From contig CAZGAQ010000013.1 in assembly GCA_964523405.1 (NCBI GenBank), positions 1 through 64,000 on the forward strand: 64,000 nt of DNA, read 5' to 3'. The notes beneath the pieces were generated by a model. That model had not been told where the DNA came from. It ran no database searches and saw only the letters and a list, made by a program, of their open reading frames with translations. The stretch's first letter is position 1, and each line of letters begins with the position of its first letter. A program made the position numbers and the translations under genes. The stretch comes from CAZGAQ01 sp964523405 (GTDB taxonomy: Bacteria > Planctomycetota > Phycisphaerae > UBA1845 > Fen-1342). Below are positions 51,350 through 59,790 of the stretch, piece by piece.

Positions 51350-52567
51350 CTACACCACCAGCTCCAACTCCCCCTCCAGCGCCACCCCCGCGGCCGTCTC
51401 GTAGTTCGTCAGTCGGAACAACTCACTCACCGGCAGCGTAAAGAACCGCGCTTGTTCCGCCGGCACGTCCACGCTCGAACCCGCGATATACATGCCCTGC
51501 AGCGTGGCCAGTTCGCCATGCACCCCCAGAAGCCGCGAACCGCTGTGACCGTCCCGCGGCCGACCACTGCCGGCCATTCGCCACGCATCCGCCCGGATGA
51601 TCGGCTGCGGCCCGGTTTCGAAATACTGGATCTCCAGTTGTGCGTACGTGTCCACCCATTCCATCACGCAATCGCCGTCCGGTGTCCGAATCGTCCCGTA
51701 CTTCGGCATCGCGCCGTCCCACCAGTACGCCGGAGGCGGACCAAGGACCGCCCGCACCGCCGTCAGATCACCGACCATCGCCAGTGCGGCGTCCAGACTC
51801 CGCTCCCCCCGCGCGAAATGCCCGCAATACGAGGACAGCCGCGCCAGGATCGGCCCCACCTGCGCATCCCCTACGCTGTGCACCTGGGCCCCCTCTGCCC
51901 GCGCGCCGCGCGGCACCGTCTTGCGCGACATCGCCAGCACATGATGGCAACTCAACACCAGCGTCTCCGCGATGCCCGGCGCGCGCACCAGGCACGTCAG
52001 CACGCCTTCAACATCCTCCACGTGGGCGTGCTGCACACGCACATAGCGCGGCGCCGCCGACGGCCGCACCCCGTACGCCTCGCGCGCATGCACGTCCGTC
52101 GGAATCGCATACAGCGTCCCCGGGCGCCCGCGCCCACCACCCCAGTAAGTCAGCAGGAACTCGGGCAATTGCTGCGCCGGTGGCGGGCGCCCCACCTTCC
52201 GTTCCACCATGAACGAAATCACCAGCTCGTCGGTCACGACCCGCTCATGCCGCATCGCGCGCCGTCCGAACCCGATGCCGCACAGCCCCGGATACGCGCG
52301 GCGCAACTCGCCACCGCGCGTCTCGACCAGCGCCTCCGCGATGATCCGCTGCTCGTCCCATTCCAGGTCCACCCACGCCGCCAGCGCCGCACGCAGACGC
52401 GCCTCGCGCTGCACATGCGGCCGCCGCCCCAGCACCTGCGCCTTGCTCTCCACCCGTTCCGGAATACGAGCGCCCCTGCCGCCTGCCCGGATCGCGCCCT
52501 TCTTGCGCCGCCGCGCACCCGCCCCCGCGCGCCGGCCCCCGTGCTTGCGGCTCGCCCGCTTGCCCAT
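51350..52567 (-). CDS. Trypsin-fold serine protease, NAL1-like
   Basis: 405 residues from the ATG at 52567, opening with a very basic stretch (GKRASRKHGGRRAGAGARRR) but no signal peptide, so possibly cytoplasmic or nucleoid-associated. Residues about 90-150 resemble the small domain in front of NAL1-type proteases (CGIGFGRRAMRHERVVTDEL, VISFMVERKVG). The protease core shows a full triad: His209 in LSCHHVLAM, Asp259 in RSLDAALAMV and Ser342 in RDGHSGSRLLG. Known: NAL1-like peptidases occur in plants and bacteria, sometimes near defence genes. Here the neighbour upstream (67 bases) is a large lipoprotein. Substrate unknown. Confidence 0.78.
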   Translation of the reverse strand: MGKRASRKHGGRRAGAGARRRKKGAIRAGGRGARIPERVESKAQVLGRRPHVQREARLRAALAAWVDLEWDEQRIIAEALVETRGGELRRAYPGLCGIGFGRRAMRHERVVTDELVISFMVERKVGRPPPAQQLPEFLLTYWGGGRGRPGTLYAIPTDVHAREAYGVRPSAAPRYVRVQHAHVEDVEGVLTCLVRAPGIAETLVLSCHHVLAMSRKTVPRGARAEGAQVHSVGDAQVGPILARLSSYCGHFARGERSLDAALAMVGDLTAVRAVLGPPPAYWWDGAMPKYGTIRTPDGDCVMEWVDTYAQLEIQYFETGPQPIIRADAWRMAGSGRPRDGHSGSRLLGVHGELATLQGMYIAGSSVDVPAEQARFFTLPVSELFRLTNYETAAGVALEGELELVV

Positions 52568-52634
52568 CGTCACACCCCGCTCCGCGCCGTCACACCGCTC
52601 CCAGGCCGCGCCTCCGCCGGCTCGGTCGCGCCGC

Positions 52635-54377
52635 TCATGGACTCGGCGCCGTCGCCGCCGGCTTCTTCGTGCCCGTATCCTGCGCCGCCTGCACCGGGAC
52701 GCCCGCCAGCGCCGGTTCCTTGCCGCACAGCCCGACCAGGTAATTCTGCACTTCCGCACTCTTGCCCGCGTCCGCGGGTGGCAACGAGAATTCCAGCACC
52801 GGCGGCTTGTCCAGCAGCGCCAGCGTCACGCTCTGCAGCTTACACGCTTCCTTCGTCGCCTCCTCCCACTTCTTCTGCACGGCGGCGAACGCCTGCCGCT
52901 GCGCATCCGTCAGCACCTTCACCGCCCCGCCCGGCGCGCCCGTCTGCCCATCCGTGCTGCCCGTCCCCTGCGGCCGGAAGAACTGCAACAACGCCACCAG
53001 CAACTGGTCGATTTCCGTCGTGCGCGCCGCCCCCACGTCGCCGCTCGTGCCCGTCTTGTCGTACAGATGCTTGAACGGCTGCGTGTTCTCCGTCGTCGGC
53101 GCCACCGTCTCGATGGCCATGTACCGAAACGTATTGAACGACACATACTGGTACGGATACCGCGGCACCGTGAACGTCCCGGCTTGCGTCTCCAGCGACT
53201 GCTGCGCCCGTGCCAGCGCGGCCTGGTCGAATTCCGTCGCTAACACCGGCTTTGGAAACAGCTCAAACAGGTCCAGAAAGCCGTACGTGTTCACCTTCGT
53301 ACGCAGCCGCTCCTGCACCTCGCGCGGCTTGATCACCGGGTACAGCCCCTTCGCCGCATAGTGCACGACCACGATCTTCAGCAGCACCGGCGTCCCGGGT
53401 TCCGGTGCCGCCTTCTCCAGCGTCGCCTTCTCATGCGGCATCACCGCCCCGCCCGCCCCCAACGCCGCCCCCGCCAGGCCCGGAATCCCGCCCATGAACG
53501 CCCCCGCCGCCTGCTTCGCGATCCGGATCGACGTGTCGATCAGGTCGAAGATGCGCCGGTTCAGCTCGCTGTTGTCCACCAGCGAGTCAAACCCCTGCAG
53601 GCTCCACCCCTGCCCCAGATTCATCTGGACCTTCGCATTCCCCAGCCCGGCCTGACTCGTCACGACGTACTGCTCGTCAAAGTCCGGTAGGTACACGATG
53701 TCGAAGCTTCCCCGCAGCGGCTGATACGCAAACGCCCCGTTGTCGTTGCGCACCCGCCGCTCGTTAATCCCCGTCGGACTCACCGGCTGCTCCGGAGCCG
53801 CCGCGCTGCCACCCGGCGCCGTCGCCGCGCCCGTGGTCCCCGCCCCACTCGCCGTACTCGCGCCAGCACCGCTCGCTCCGCTCCCGATCAACCCGACCGC
53901 GGCCGCCTCCGCCTGCGCTACCCGATCGCGCACTTTCGCGAACCGCCCCAACAGCTCCGTCAGGTCCTTCAGCCCCCCCAACGGCGTCCGCGCATGCGGC
54001 TCCACCGCCGCCCCCGAAAAGATGAATCGGGTGGGAACCCCGCCTTCCCAGTCGACGGTCGCCAAGTACTCATACAGCCGACTCTCCCGCTCCACCTCGC
54101 TTAGCACCACATACTTCCCGTCGGCCGACACCTCCCCGCGCGCCAAGAACACGTCCGTCCGCACGGGAAAGCTCTCGAACACGTTCACGAACGGCCGCGG
54201 TAAGTAGAACCGCAATCCCTCCATCGCGTCCGCCCGCCGCTGCATCTCGTCCGTCCACTGCATGTACTGCGTCGGCACCGGCACCTTCCGCACCGTCACC
54301 GACGCACAACTCGCCAGCACCAGCACGCCCAGCGCCAGCCCCACCCCACGCACCCAGTGTCCACGGGGAGTTCGCAT
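52635..54377 (-). CDS. Large predicted lipoprotein, unknown family
   Basis: 580 residues. AAAGGGG precedes the ATG at 54377. The signal GVGLALGVLVLASC places a lipobox Cys near residue 24. The protein is largely soluble, with an Ala/Gly/Thr-rich linker (about 170-200), a short hydrophobic Gly/Ala stretch (GAFMGGIPGLAGAALGAGGA) and a C-terminal helical region. RYPYQYVSFNTFRYMAIETV and KGLYPVIKPREVQERLRTKV are the most structured-looking parts. No family was recognised. It is upstream of, and on the same strand as, the trypsin-fold protease, so the two may be cotranscribed. Confidence 0.75.
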   Translation of the reverse strand: MRTPRGHWVRGVGLALGVLVLASCASVTVRKVPVPTQYMQWTDEMQRRADAMEGLRFYLPRPFVNVFESFPVRTDVFLARGEVSADGKYVVLSEVERESRLYEYLATVDWEGGVPTRFIFSGAAVEPHARTPLGGLKDLTELLGRFAKVRDRVAQAEAAAVGLIGSGASGAGASTASGAGTTGAATAPGGSAAAPEQPVSPTGINERRVRNDNGAFAYQPLRGSFDIVYLPDFDEQYVVTSQAGLGNAKVQMNLGQGWSLQGFDSLVDNSELNRRIFDLIDTSIRIAKQAAGAFMGGIPGLAGAALGAGGAVMPHEKATLEKAAPEPGTPVLLKIVVVHYAAKGLYPVIKPREVQERLRTKVNTYGFLDLFELFPKPVLATEFDQAALARAQQSLETQAGTFTVPRYPYQYVSFNTFRYMAIETVAPTTENTQPFKHLYDKTGTSGDVGAARTTEIDQLLVALLQFFRPQGTGSTDGQTGAPGGAVKVLTDAQRQAFAAVQKKWEEATKEACKLQSVTLALLDKPPVLEFSLPPADAGKSAEVQNYLVGLCGKEPALAGVPVQAAQDTGTKKPAATAPSP

Positions 54378-54618
54378 GTTCGCCCCTTTGACTTGTCCTG
54401 CGCCGACCCGATCCAGCCCGCTATCCCGAACACAACCAATGTGTTGAAAACGACTTGTGCCCGTATGCTACCGCCCCGCGCCGGCAAGGCAAGAAAGAAA
54501 TGGTACTCCCCGGCCGTCGCCCAGACAGCCCGGACCCCGCAGTACACCCGACGTCACTCCCTCAGGCATAGGCGTCCGTCTTATGTCCGCCTGACGGCTG
54601 TGCCTGCCGGCTCTCGCC

Positions 54619-55623
54619 TCACCGCATCGTCGGCGCCCACAGATACATGAACTGCGGCCCGCTCGCCGTCAGCCAGCCCGGCAACTCCACATTCACGAGG
54701 TTCACCTGCGCCACCGCCGGCACCTCGCCACCCGCATAAATCGTCGGCCGATACCCGTACGGCCGCGTGTACTGCACCACCTGCACCGGCGTGTCCTCCA
54801 GACCCGCCAGCTTCTTCGCCCCCACCAGCGCATCCTGCAGCGTCCCGATCTCATCGACCAGGTGCAGCTCCTTCGCCTCGGGCGCGAGGTAGACCCGGCC
54901 GTCGGCGATGGAGCGGAGCTTGTCGGGCTCGATGTGGCGGGCTTGCTGGACGACGTCGAAGAACCGCGCATACATCCGGTCGATCAGCCCCTGGAACACC
55001 TCGCGGTCCTTGTCGTTCATCCCGCGGAACGGCGAGCCCATGTCCTTCAGCTCGCCGCTCTTGATGATGTTCACCTCCGCCCCGATCTTCCGCATCGTCC
55101 CCGCGAATTCCGGCGCCATCATGATCACGCCGATGCTCCCCGTCACCGTCGTCGGCTGCGCGTAGATCCGGTCCCCCGCGCACGCGATGTAGTACCCGCC
55201 CGACGCCGCCAGATCGAGCATCGCCACCGCCACCGGCTTGCCCGTCTCCGCCTTGAACCGCCGCACTTCCGCGTACATCAGATCGCTGGCCGTCACGCCC
55301 CCGCCCGGCGAGTTGATCCGCAGCACCACCGCCTTCACCGCCTGGTCGTCCCGCGCCTGCTGCAGCTTCTCCGCGAACACCGAAACCGGGTTCTCCCCCT
55401 CCCCGCCTAGCAGCGACCGCGGCCGCGCGTTGCTCAGCACCCCGTCCACGTCGATCAGAGCGATCTTCCGCGTCGCCCAGAAGCTCTCCCGAATCACCAC
55501 CTGCTCGGTCAGCTCGCGATTCGGCGACACCGGCGTGATCAGAAACGACGTCGGCGCGCACCCGCCCAGCGCGGCGAGCAGCAAACCCATCCAACCCACG
55601 TGCAGAACGATCGTGCGGGACAT
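54619..55623 (-). CDS. sppA: SppA-like S49 signal peptide peptidase, lipoprotein form
   Basis: 334 residues from the ATG at 55623, with GGAG five bases before it. A lipobox in LLLAALGGCAPT replaces the usual membrane helix of SppA. The S49 core is clear: VVLRINSPGGGVTASDLMY, the nucleophile Ser in LAASGGYYIACAGDRIYA, and the general base Lys in IIKSGELKDMGSPFRGM. Known: SppA enzymes degrade cleaved signal peptides and other membrane peptides on the periplasmic side. A lipid-anchored form would be held at a membrane surface. Single gene; divergent from the zincin gene at 55767. Confidence 0.88.
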   Translation of the reverse strand: MSRTIVLHVGWMGLLLAALGGCAPTSFLITPVSPNRELTEQVVIRESFWATRKIALIDVDGVLSNARPRSLLGGEGENPVSVFAEKLQQARDDQAVKAVVLRINSPGGGVTASDLMYAEVRRFKAETGKPVAVAMLDLAASGGYYIACAGDRIYAQPTTVTGSIGVIMMAPEFAGTMRKIGAEVNIIKSGELKDMGSPFRGMNDKDREVFQGLIDRMYARFFDVVQQARHIEPDKLRSIADGRVYLAPEAKELHLVDEIGTLQDALVGAKKLAGLEDTPVQVVQYTRPYGYRPTIYAGGEVPAVAQVNLVNVELPGWLTASGPQFMYLWAPTMR

Positions 55624-55766
55624 GACCACTCCATTTGGCCGCCGCGCGGCCGCTTCGTATACTACTTCATCTTGCGCTGCGACCAGGTGTACCGGACGAC
55701 GTGGCTCCGCCTCGTCGCACGCGGCGCCGGACGACAGTGAACCCAGCCCGGAGGCTCGGCCTCGAG

Positions 55767-56141
55767 ATGATAACGATCTCCCACCGCGATTTCGACCTCG
55801 CCGTCGAACAGGCTCTCGACGAAATCCCCGACGAGTTCCGCCCGCACCTGGAAAACGTCGTCATCGAGGTCCAGGCCCGCCCCACGCCGGCCTTCATGCG
55901 CGAGCACGACGTCCCCGACGACATCCTCGGCATCTACGTCGGCATCCCCCTTGAGGACAAGGGCGCCGAACTTGCGCCCAGCCCCCTCCCCGACCGCATT
56001 ATCATCTTCCGCGACAACCTCTGCGAAATGTGCGCATCGCTCGACGAGCTCATCGACGAAATCCGCGTCACCGTCCTCCACGAGATCGGCCACCACTTCG
56101 GGATGGACGAGGACCAACTCGAGGATTTGGGGTACGATTAA
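55767..56141 (+). CDS. Zincin-like metallopeptidase
   Basis: 124 residues from the ATG at 55767 (GGAGG 12 bases upstream). The zinc motif is VLHEIGHHFGMDEDQLEDLG, an HExxH with a third ligand region. FRDNLCEMCASLDELIDEIR precedes it. It matches the short zincin family (type PF06262) widespread in actinobacteria and planctomycetes, which is often annotated as metallopeptidase without a known substrate. No signal peptide, so cytoplasmic. Confidence 0.85.
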   Translation: MITISHRDFDLAVEQALDEIPDEFRPHLENVVIEVQARPTPAFMREHDVPDDILGIYVGIPLEDKGAELAPSPLPDRIIIFRDNLCEMCASLDELIDEIRVTVLHEIGHHFGMDEDQLEDLGYD

Positions 56142-56165
56142 CCGCTTGGGGAGGTGAATTCAGAC

Positions 56166-57176
56166 ATGGCCGAGCTTGCACGACCGGGGCGAACACGGTC
56201 CCGACTCAAGTGGTTCCTTACCGGGCTGTCCGTTGCCGTCGTACTCGGCTTTGTGGCTGCCTGGGTGGCGTGGGAGGGGTACGGGCGCGGCGTGGGTTGG
56301 ACCGGTACGGGATGGCATGGCGACCTGGTGGCCGGTGAGCTGCGCTGGGTCGCTGAAGACTCACCGAACATGCCGCTGGGATTCTGCCAAATACACGTCC
56401 TCGGCCCGCGCCCTTCGTTTCAGTGGACACTGCCGCGCATCGAGTTGACCTCCCGCTACACGGCCCGCATCTATATTCTCCCGGCCTGGGTCTTGCTTCC
56501 CCTAACCCTCGTGCCGACGCTGCTGCTCTGGCGGCGCCCACGGTTAACGAAGCTGCCCGGCCACTGTCGGCAGTGCGGCTATGACCTCACCGGCAACGTC
56601 TCCGGACGGTGCCCGGAATGCGGCCTGCTGATACCGACCAGTCTCGCCAAGCCCCGGGTGTGGCGGCGCGTCCTCATCACCGGCCTCGCCCTGGGCGCGG
56701 TGGCGGGCCTGAGTGGCCTCTTCTACCACTTTCGTCCCGAGCCCGTCCGGCTGGCGCATGATGTGGAGGGGCTGATCGCGCAGCTCGACACGGGCAACGA
56801 GCGACTCTTCGAGGCCGCCTTCGCCGAACTCGGCAACCGTGGCAAGGAACCGCTCTTGCGATTGCTGGAGAGCCCGCAACCGAAGGTGCGTGCTCGCGCG
56901 GTATTCGGACTCCAATGCCTGTGTCGAAGCGATCCGTCCGTCCTTCCAGCGATCATCCGGATGCTCGCAGACCCGGACCCGTACCCGCGCTTCCACGCGG
57001 CTGAGGCGCTGGGCTGGATCGGTGACAAGTCGGCAATCTGTCCCTTGTTCCGCCTGCGCGACGACCGCGGGACGGGCCCCAACGCCCGGCGGGCACTGCA
57101 GGCCCTCGGCGTCGACCCCAATTCCGACCCCGCCACTTACGGCTGCGACCCCAACGCCCCCGCGCCTACCCCCTAG
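56166..57176 (+). CDS. Membrane protein with zinc ribbon and HEAT-type repeats
   Basis: 336 residues from the ATG at 56166, with GGGGAGG 12 bases upstream; a GTG at 56154 would sit on top of that site. An N-terminal helix (FLTGLSVAVVLGFVAAWVAW), a second helix (YILPAWVLLPLTLVPTLLLW), the zinc ribbon HCRQCGYDLTGNVSGRCPEC, a third helix (VLITGLALGAVAGLSGLFYH), then HEAT/PBS-like repeats (about 215-325: LGNRGKEPLLRLLESPQPKV, ARAVFGLQCLCRSDPSVLPA). It looks like a membrane-held protein-interaction platform. Function unknown. Confidence 0.8.
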   Translation: MAELARPGRTRSRLKWFLTGLSVAVVLGFVAAWVAWEGYGRGVGWTGTGWHGDLVAGELRWVAEDSPNMPLGFCQIHVLGPRPSFQWTLPRIELTSRYTARIYILPAWVLLPLTLVPTLLLWRRPRLTKLPGHCRQCGYDLTGNVSGRCPECGLLIPTSLAKPRVWRRVLITGLALGAVAGLSGLFYHFRPEPVRLAHDVEGLIAQLDTGNERLFEAAFAELGNRGKEPLLRLLESPQPKVRARAVFGLQCLCRSDPSVLPAIIRMLADPDPYPRFHAAEALGWIGDKSAICPLFRLRDDRGTGPNARRALQALGVDPNSDPATYGCDPNAPAPTP

Positions 57177-58098
57177 TACGTGCTGCTCATGTACCGCGCG
57201 CCCCGCCTCTTCACCCCGCGCCCGGGAACGGTAGGGCAGGTTGCGCGGCCGCCACCAGACCTCCGTATCGCCGGGTGCCATGCCCAAGCCCTTGGAATCG
57301 TATGTCCCAAGTCGCGCGCTACGCCCAAGGGTTCGGCACCGCTTGGCTTGGGCATGCCGCTCCTGCTTCCCACACGCTTCGTTATCCGCTTCACCACTCG
57401 TGTGCCACGCCCGCGTGCCAACCGCCTGCGCCGGCTCGCACGTTCCCCATGCTCGCGGACCGCTTCGAAGGCCCAGCACGCCCCCCGAGCGGCCATGTCC
57501 TCTCCCGCGCCCGCCCAGGATTGTAGGGCCGGCTGCGCGGACCGTTCGGGTTGTCCCTCGCGCATGCCGTTCCCGCTTTGCCCCGCGCACCCGCCCGCAA
57601 CGTTTCTGGCCGCTTCAGCGGCTTCCCATCCTCGCGCGCCTTGCCCCTGGCCGCTTCAGCGGCCTTCCCCGGCGTAGCCGGGCAAATAGGCCAGCCGTTT
57701 ACGGCTGGTACCCCGCCCGCGCCATCTCTCCTGTCTTTCCCCAGTCCCAGGCCGCTTCAGCGGCCTTCACGATCCCCACCCACGGGCGCTACACGTCTCA
57801 CCCTTCGCCATACGCTTGTCCCCGCCCTCACGCGGCAGGCGTGCTGGCAGTAGCATGGGCTAAGGTCGGCCAGAGGCCCTCGCTGCGCCGGCCACGACTC
57901 GTTCGACCTTAGCCCAGCGTGCTCGCTGATGCCCCCCATGTGGCCCAGGTATCCTGCCCGCGACCTCGTGTGGCACAGGCATCCTGCCTGTGATCCCGTC
58001 GCCGCCGCGACGCCCCTTTCGCACTTTCCCACTTCCCCACCTTCTCACTCGGGCTGCGCGCCGCGCGGGTCGGTCTTCACACCTCTCGGTGGCGGTCG
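57177..58098. other. Non-coding region rich in short palindromes
   Basis: 922 bases without a believable gene; the open frames are low-complexity. It contains three perfect copies of the palindrome GCCGCTTCAGCGGC, a CCAGCCGTTTACGGCTGG palindrome and a CACAGGCATCCTGCCTGTG palindrome (positions in the repeat entry). A pyrimidine tract at about 58018-58050 recurs near 61905. Confidence 0.65.
57609..57992. repeat. Cluster of short palindromes (REP-like)
   Basis: GCCGCTTCAGCGGC at 57609-57622, 57650-57663 and 57751-57764. CCAGCCGTTTACGGCTGG at 57691-57708. CACAGGCATCCTGCCTGTG at 57974-57992, preceded by a degenerate copy at about 57937. The first three share flanking TGG and TTCCC-like bases, so they look like dispersed copies of one element. 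Confidence 0.7.
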
Positions 58099-58623
58099 TC
58101 ATTCATCCGCGGGGCCGTCGACATCTTGACCCTGCGCCGGCCGGACCTGCGCCCCTGCGCGCTCGGTGCCGCATTCAGGACACCGCCCGCTCAGATTGCC
58201 GGTGAGATCGTAGCCGCACTTGGTGCATTGCGCCGCTAAATGCCGCTTGCGTCGACGCACGAGCAGACACACCGTCGCCGACGGCACGAAGATCATCCAC
58301 AGCGGTATGTACACACAGACGCCGCGCCCGTAGGTGGTCTCTGCGCGTGCCCCGTAGCGGTTCTCCGCAAACGTCCACCTGACCTGCCGGCCCCAGTCTT
58401 CGTATGTCCAGTAGCCAGTCCCTCCACATGACGCTGGGACGTATCCGTTGTCGGGATCGAATGCTACCGCAAGGACACCACCCGCGACCTCAATCGAGAA
58501 CCAGTTGTCGACTTGCCAGCAGTACGTCAGGAGCACAAGGTTGGTCGCACATGCGAGCGCCGCAGCTACGGCCAGAGCCCCGCTACTCCACTTGACGAAG
58601 TTCGTTAGCCAGGACAGTCTCAT
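58099..58623 (-). CDS. Membrane protein with C-terminal zinc ribbon
   Basis: 174 residues. An N-terminal hydrophobic helix (SGALAVAAALACATNLVLL), an extracytoplasmic segment rich in Trp and Tyr, a second helix (CVYIPLWMIFVPSATVCLLV), then a zinc ribbon CTKCGYDLTGNLSGRCPECG and an acidic tail. The ribbon differs only slightly from that of the 56166 product (QCGYDLTGNVSGRCPECG), while the rest shows no obvious relation. Function unknown. Confidence 0.73.
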   Translation of the reverse strand: MRLSWLTNFVKWSSGALAVAAALACATNLVLLTYCWQVDNWFSIEVAGGVLAVAFDPDNGYVPASCGGTGYWTYEDWGRQVRWTFAENRYGARAETTYGRGVCVYIPLWMIFVPSATVCLLVRRRKRHLAAQCTKCGYDLTGNLSGRCPECGTERAGAQVRPAQGQDVDGPADE

Positions 58624-59023
58624 GCTGCCAGTCTACTGCGCACTGCCGGCCGGGTGCCACGGCCGCCGGCCAACCTGCGTGCTCCGCGCGGCGCCCCTCC
58701 ATATCCGCCAGCCGCGCCGTTCCCCCCGAGCACTCTCCGAGCGGCCGTGTCTTCGCCGCGTGCCACCGCCATGTCAGCAGTGCGCTCGTCCCTCTTCGCC
58801 CCAGCGGGGCGCCGGACTGTAGCCATGCGTGGAGCTTCGCCCGGCCCGGCCGGGCAAAGCGCAACGCGTGGAAAGGAATCGCCCCCTCCCCTCTGCCCCG
58901 GCGGGGCAGCGGAGTCCGCCGCGCCGCCCGGCAATCGGCGGCCCGCTTCGGGTATCATGGTCACAATCGACCCGTCGAGACGCGCGTCTCGACCCGCGCC
59001 GGCGGAGCGATAAAGGGGACATT
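58624..59023. other. Intergenic region before the RAYT element
   Basis: 400 bases between two minus-strand genes, GC-rich, with small inverted repeats such as CCCGGCCCGGCCGGG at about 58838-58852. Nothing else is recognisable. The right end (59011-59023) is the flank of the RAYT element. Confidence 0.5.
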
Positions 59024-59784
59024 CTACTTTTCTGACCCCTTCCGCGGCCGACCACGCGGATGCAGGCTGGCCTCCAGCCCCAGCGCCGCCGCGATCCGCG
59101 TCCGCCACGTCGCAGCGCCGAACGGCGCGCCGCGGTTCACGCCCTCCCGCACCGCCGCCAGCTCCGCCGCCGTCTCGGCCGCGTTGACCCGCGCCGCCCA
59201 GTTCCGCGGCAACTCCACCGGTAGCTCCGCCAGCAGCTTGCTCCGCGCCGCCCGCAACGCCAAGCTCGACCACGCCCAACCCTCCGCCCGCCGCACCAGC
59301 CCCGCCCGGCGCGGATTGCGCTCGACGTACCGCAGCACCGTCAGAAAATGGTCATCCTGCGCAATCGGGAACGCCTTGAAACGCCCCTGCCACACATGCC
59401 CGCACGTGCCGTGCTGGCGGTGGTATTGCCGCACGTGGCTGGTCAGCAGCCATTGCATCCACCGGCTCAGGTCGCCGTCTTCGTGCGGCCACAGCAGCAG
59501 GTGGAAGTGATTCGGCATCAGGCACAGCCCGACCACGCGCAGCGGCAGGCGCTCGCTGGCCGCGGCGATGAGCTCGAGAAAGGCGGCGTAGTCCGCGTCC
59601 CGCTGAAAAACGCGTTGGCGACCGTTGCCGCGGTTAAGGACGTGGTAGCAGAGGTTCCCGACTGATGCGCGTGCGGTGCGTGGCATGGGCAAAAGAGTAT
59701 CGCCACGGCCGGCGGGCGTCAATAAAGCAGAATGTCCCCCTTATCCCGTTGTCCCCCTTATCCCGTCTGTCCCCCTTATCCCGT
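59009..59784 (-). mobile_element. RAYT element with inverted flanks
   Basis: A transposase gene bounded by related sequences in opposite orientation: TAAAGGGGACATTCTACTTT at 59011-59030, which overlaps the stop codon, and the near-complement AAAGCAGAATGTCCCCCTTA at 59724-59743. Beyond the left part of the gene lie three tandem 17-base copies of TGTCCCCCTTATCCCGT (59733-59749, 59750-59766, 59768-59784). The arrangement is typical of REP-associated tyrosine transposases. Confidence 0.75.
59024..59686 (-). CDS. REP-associated tyrosine transposase (RAYT, Y1 family)
   Basis: 220 residues from the ATG at 59686; MPRTARASVG fits the family start. The single-strand nuclease signature is complete: His60 and His62 in LMPNHFHLLLWP and Tyr88 in HVRQYHRQHGTCGHVWQGRF. 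FLTVLRYVERNPRRAGLV is also typical. Known: RAYTs cut and rejoin single-stranded DNA at REP-type hairpins and spread these through genomes. The gene has no helper gene, and its ends carry the inverted GGGGACATTCTACTTT sequence. Confidence 0.92.
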   Translation of the reverse strand: MPRTARASVGNLCYHVLNRGNGRQRVFQRDADYAAFLELIAAASERLPLRVVGLCLMPNHFHLLLWPHEDGDLSRWMQWLLTSHVRQYHRQHGTCGHVWQGRFKAFPIAQDDHFLTVLRYVERNPRRAGLVRRAEGWAWSSLALRAARSKLLAELPVELPRNWAARVNAAETAAELAAVREGVNRGAPFGAATWRTRIAAALGLEASLHPRGRPRKGSEK

Positions 59785-59790
59785 CATCTG

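Noticed and set aside
57180..57912. Open frames in the palindrome-rich region
   Set aside because: Arg/Pro/Ala-rich low-complexity translations that run through palindromic repeats. No similarity to a protein family is seen.
59733..59784. CRISPR-like or iteron origin repeats
   Set aside because: The 17-base units are directly adjacent without spacers, match the RAYT flank, and no replication gene is near.
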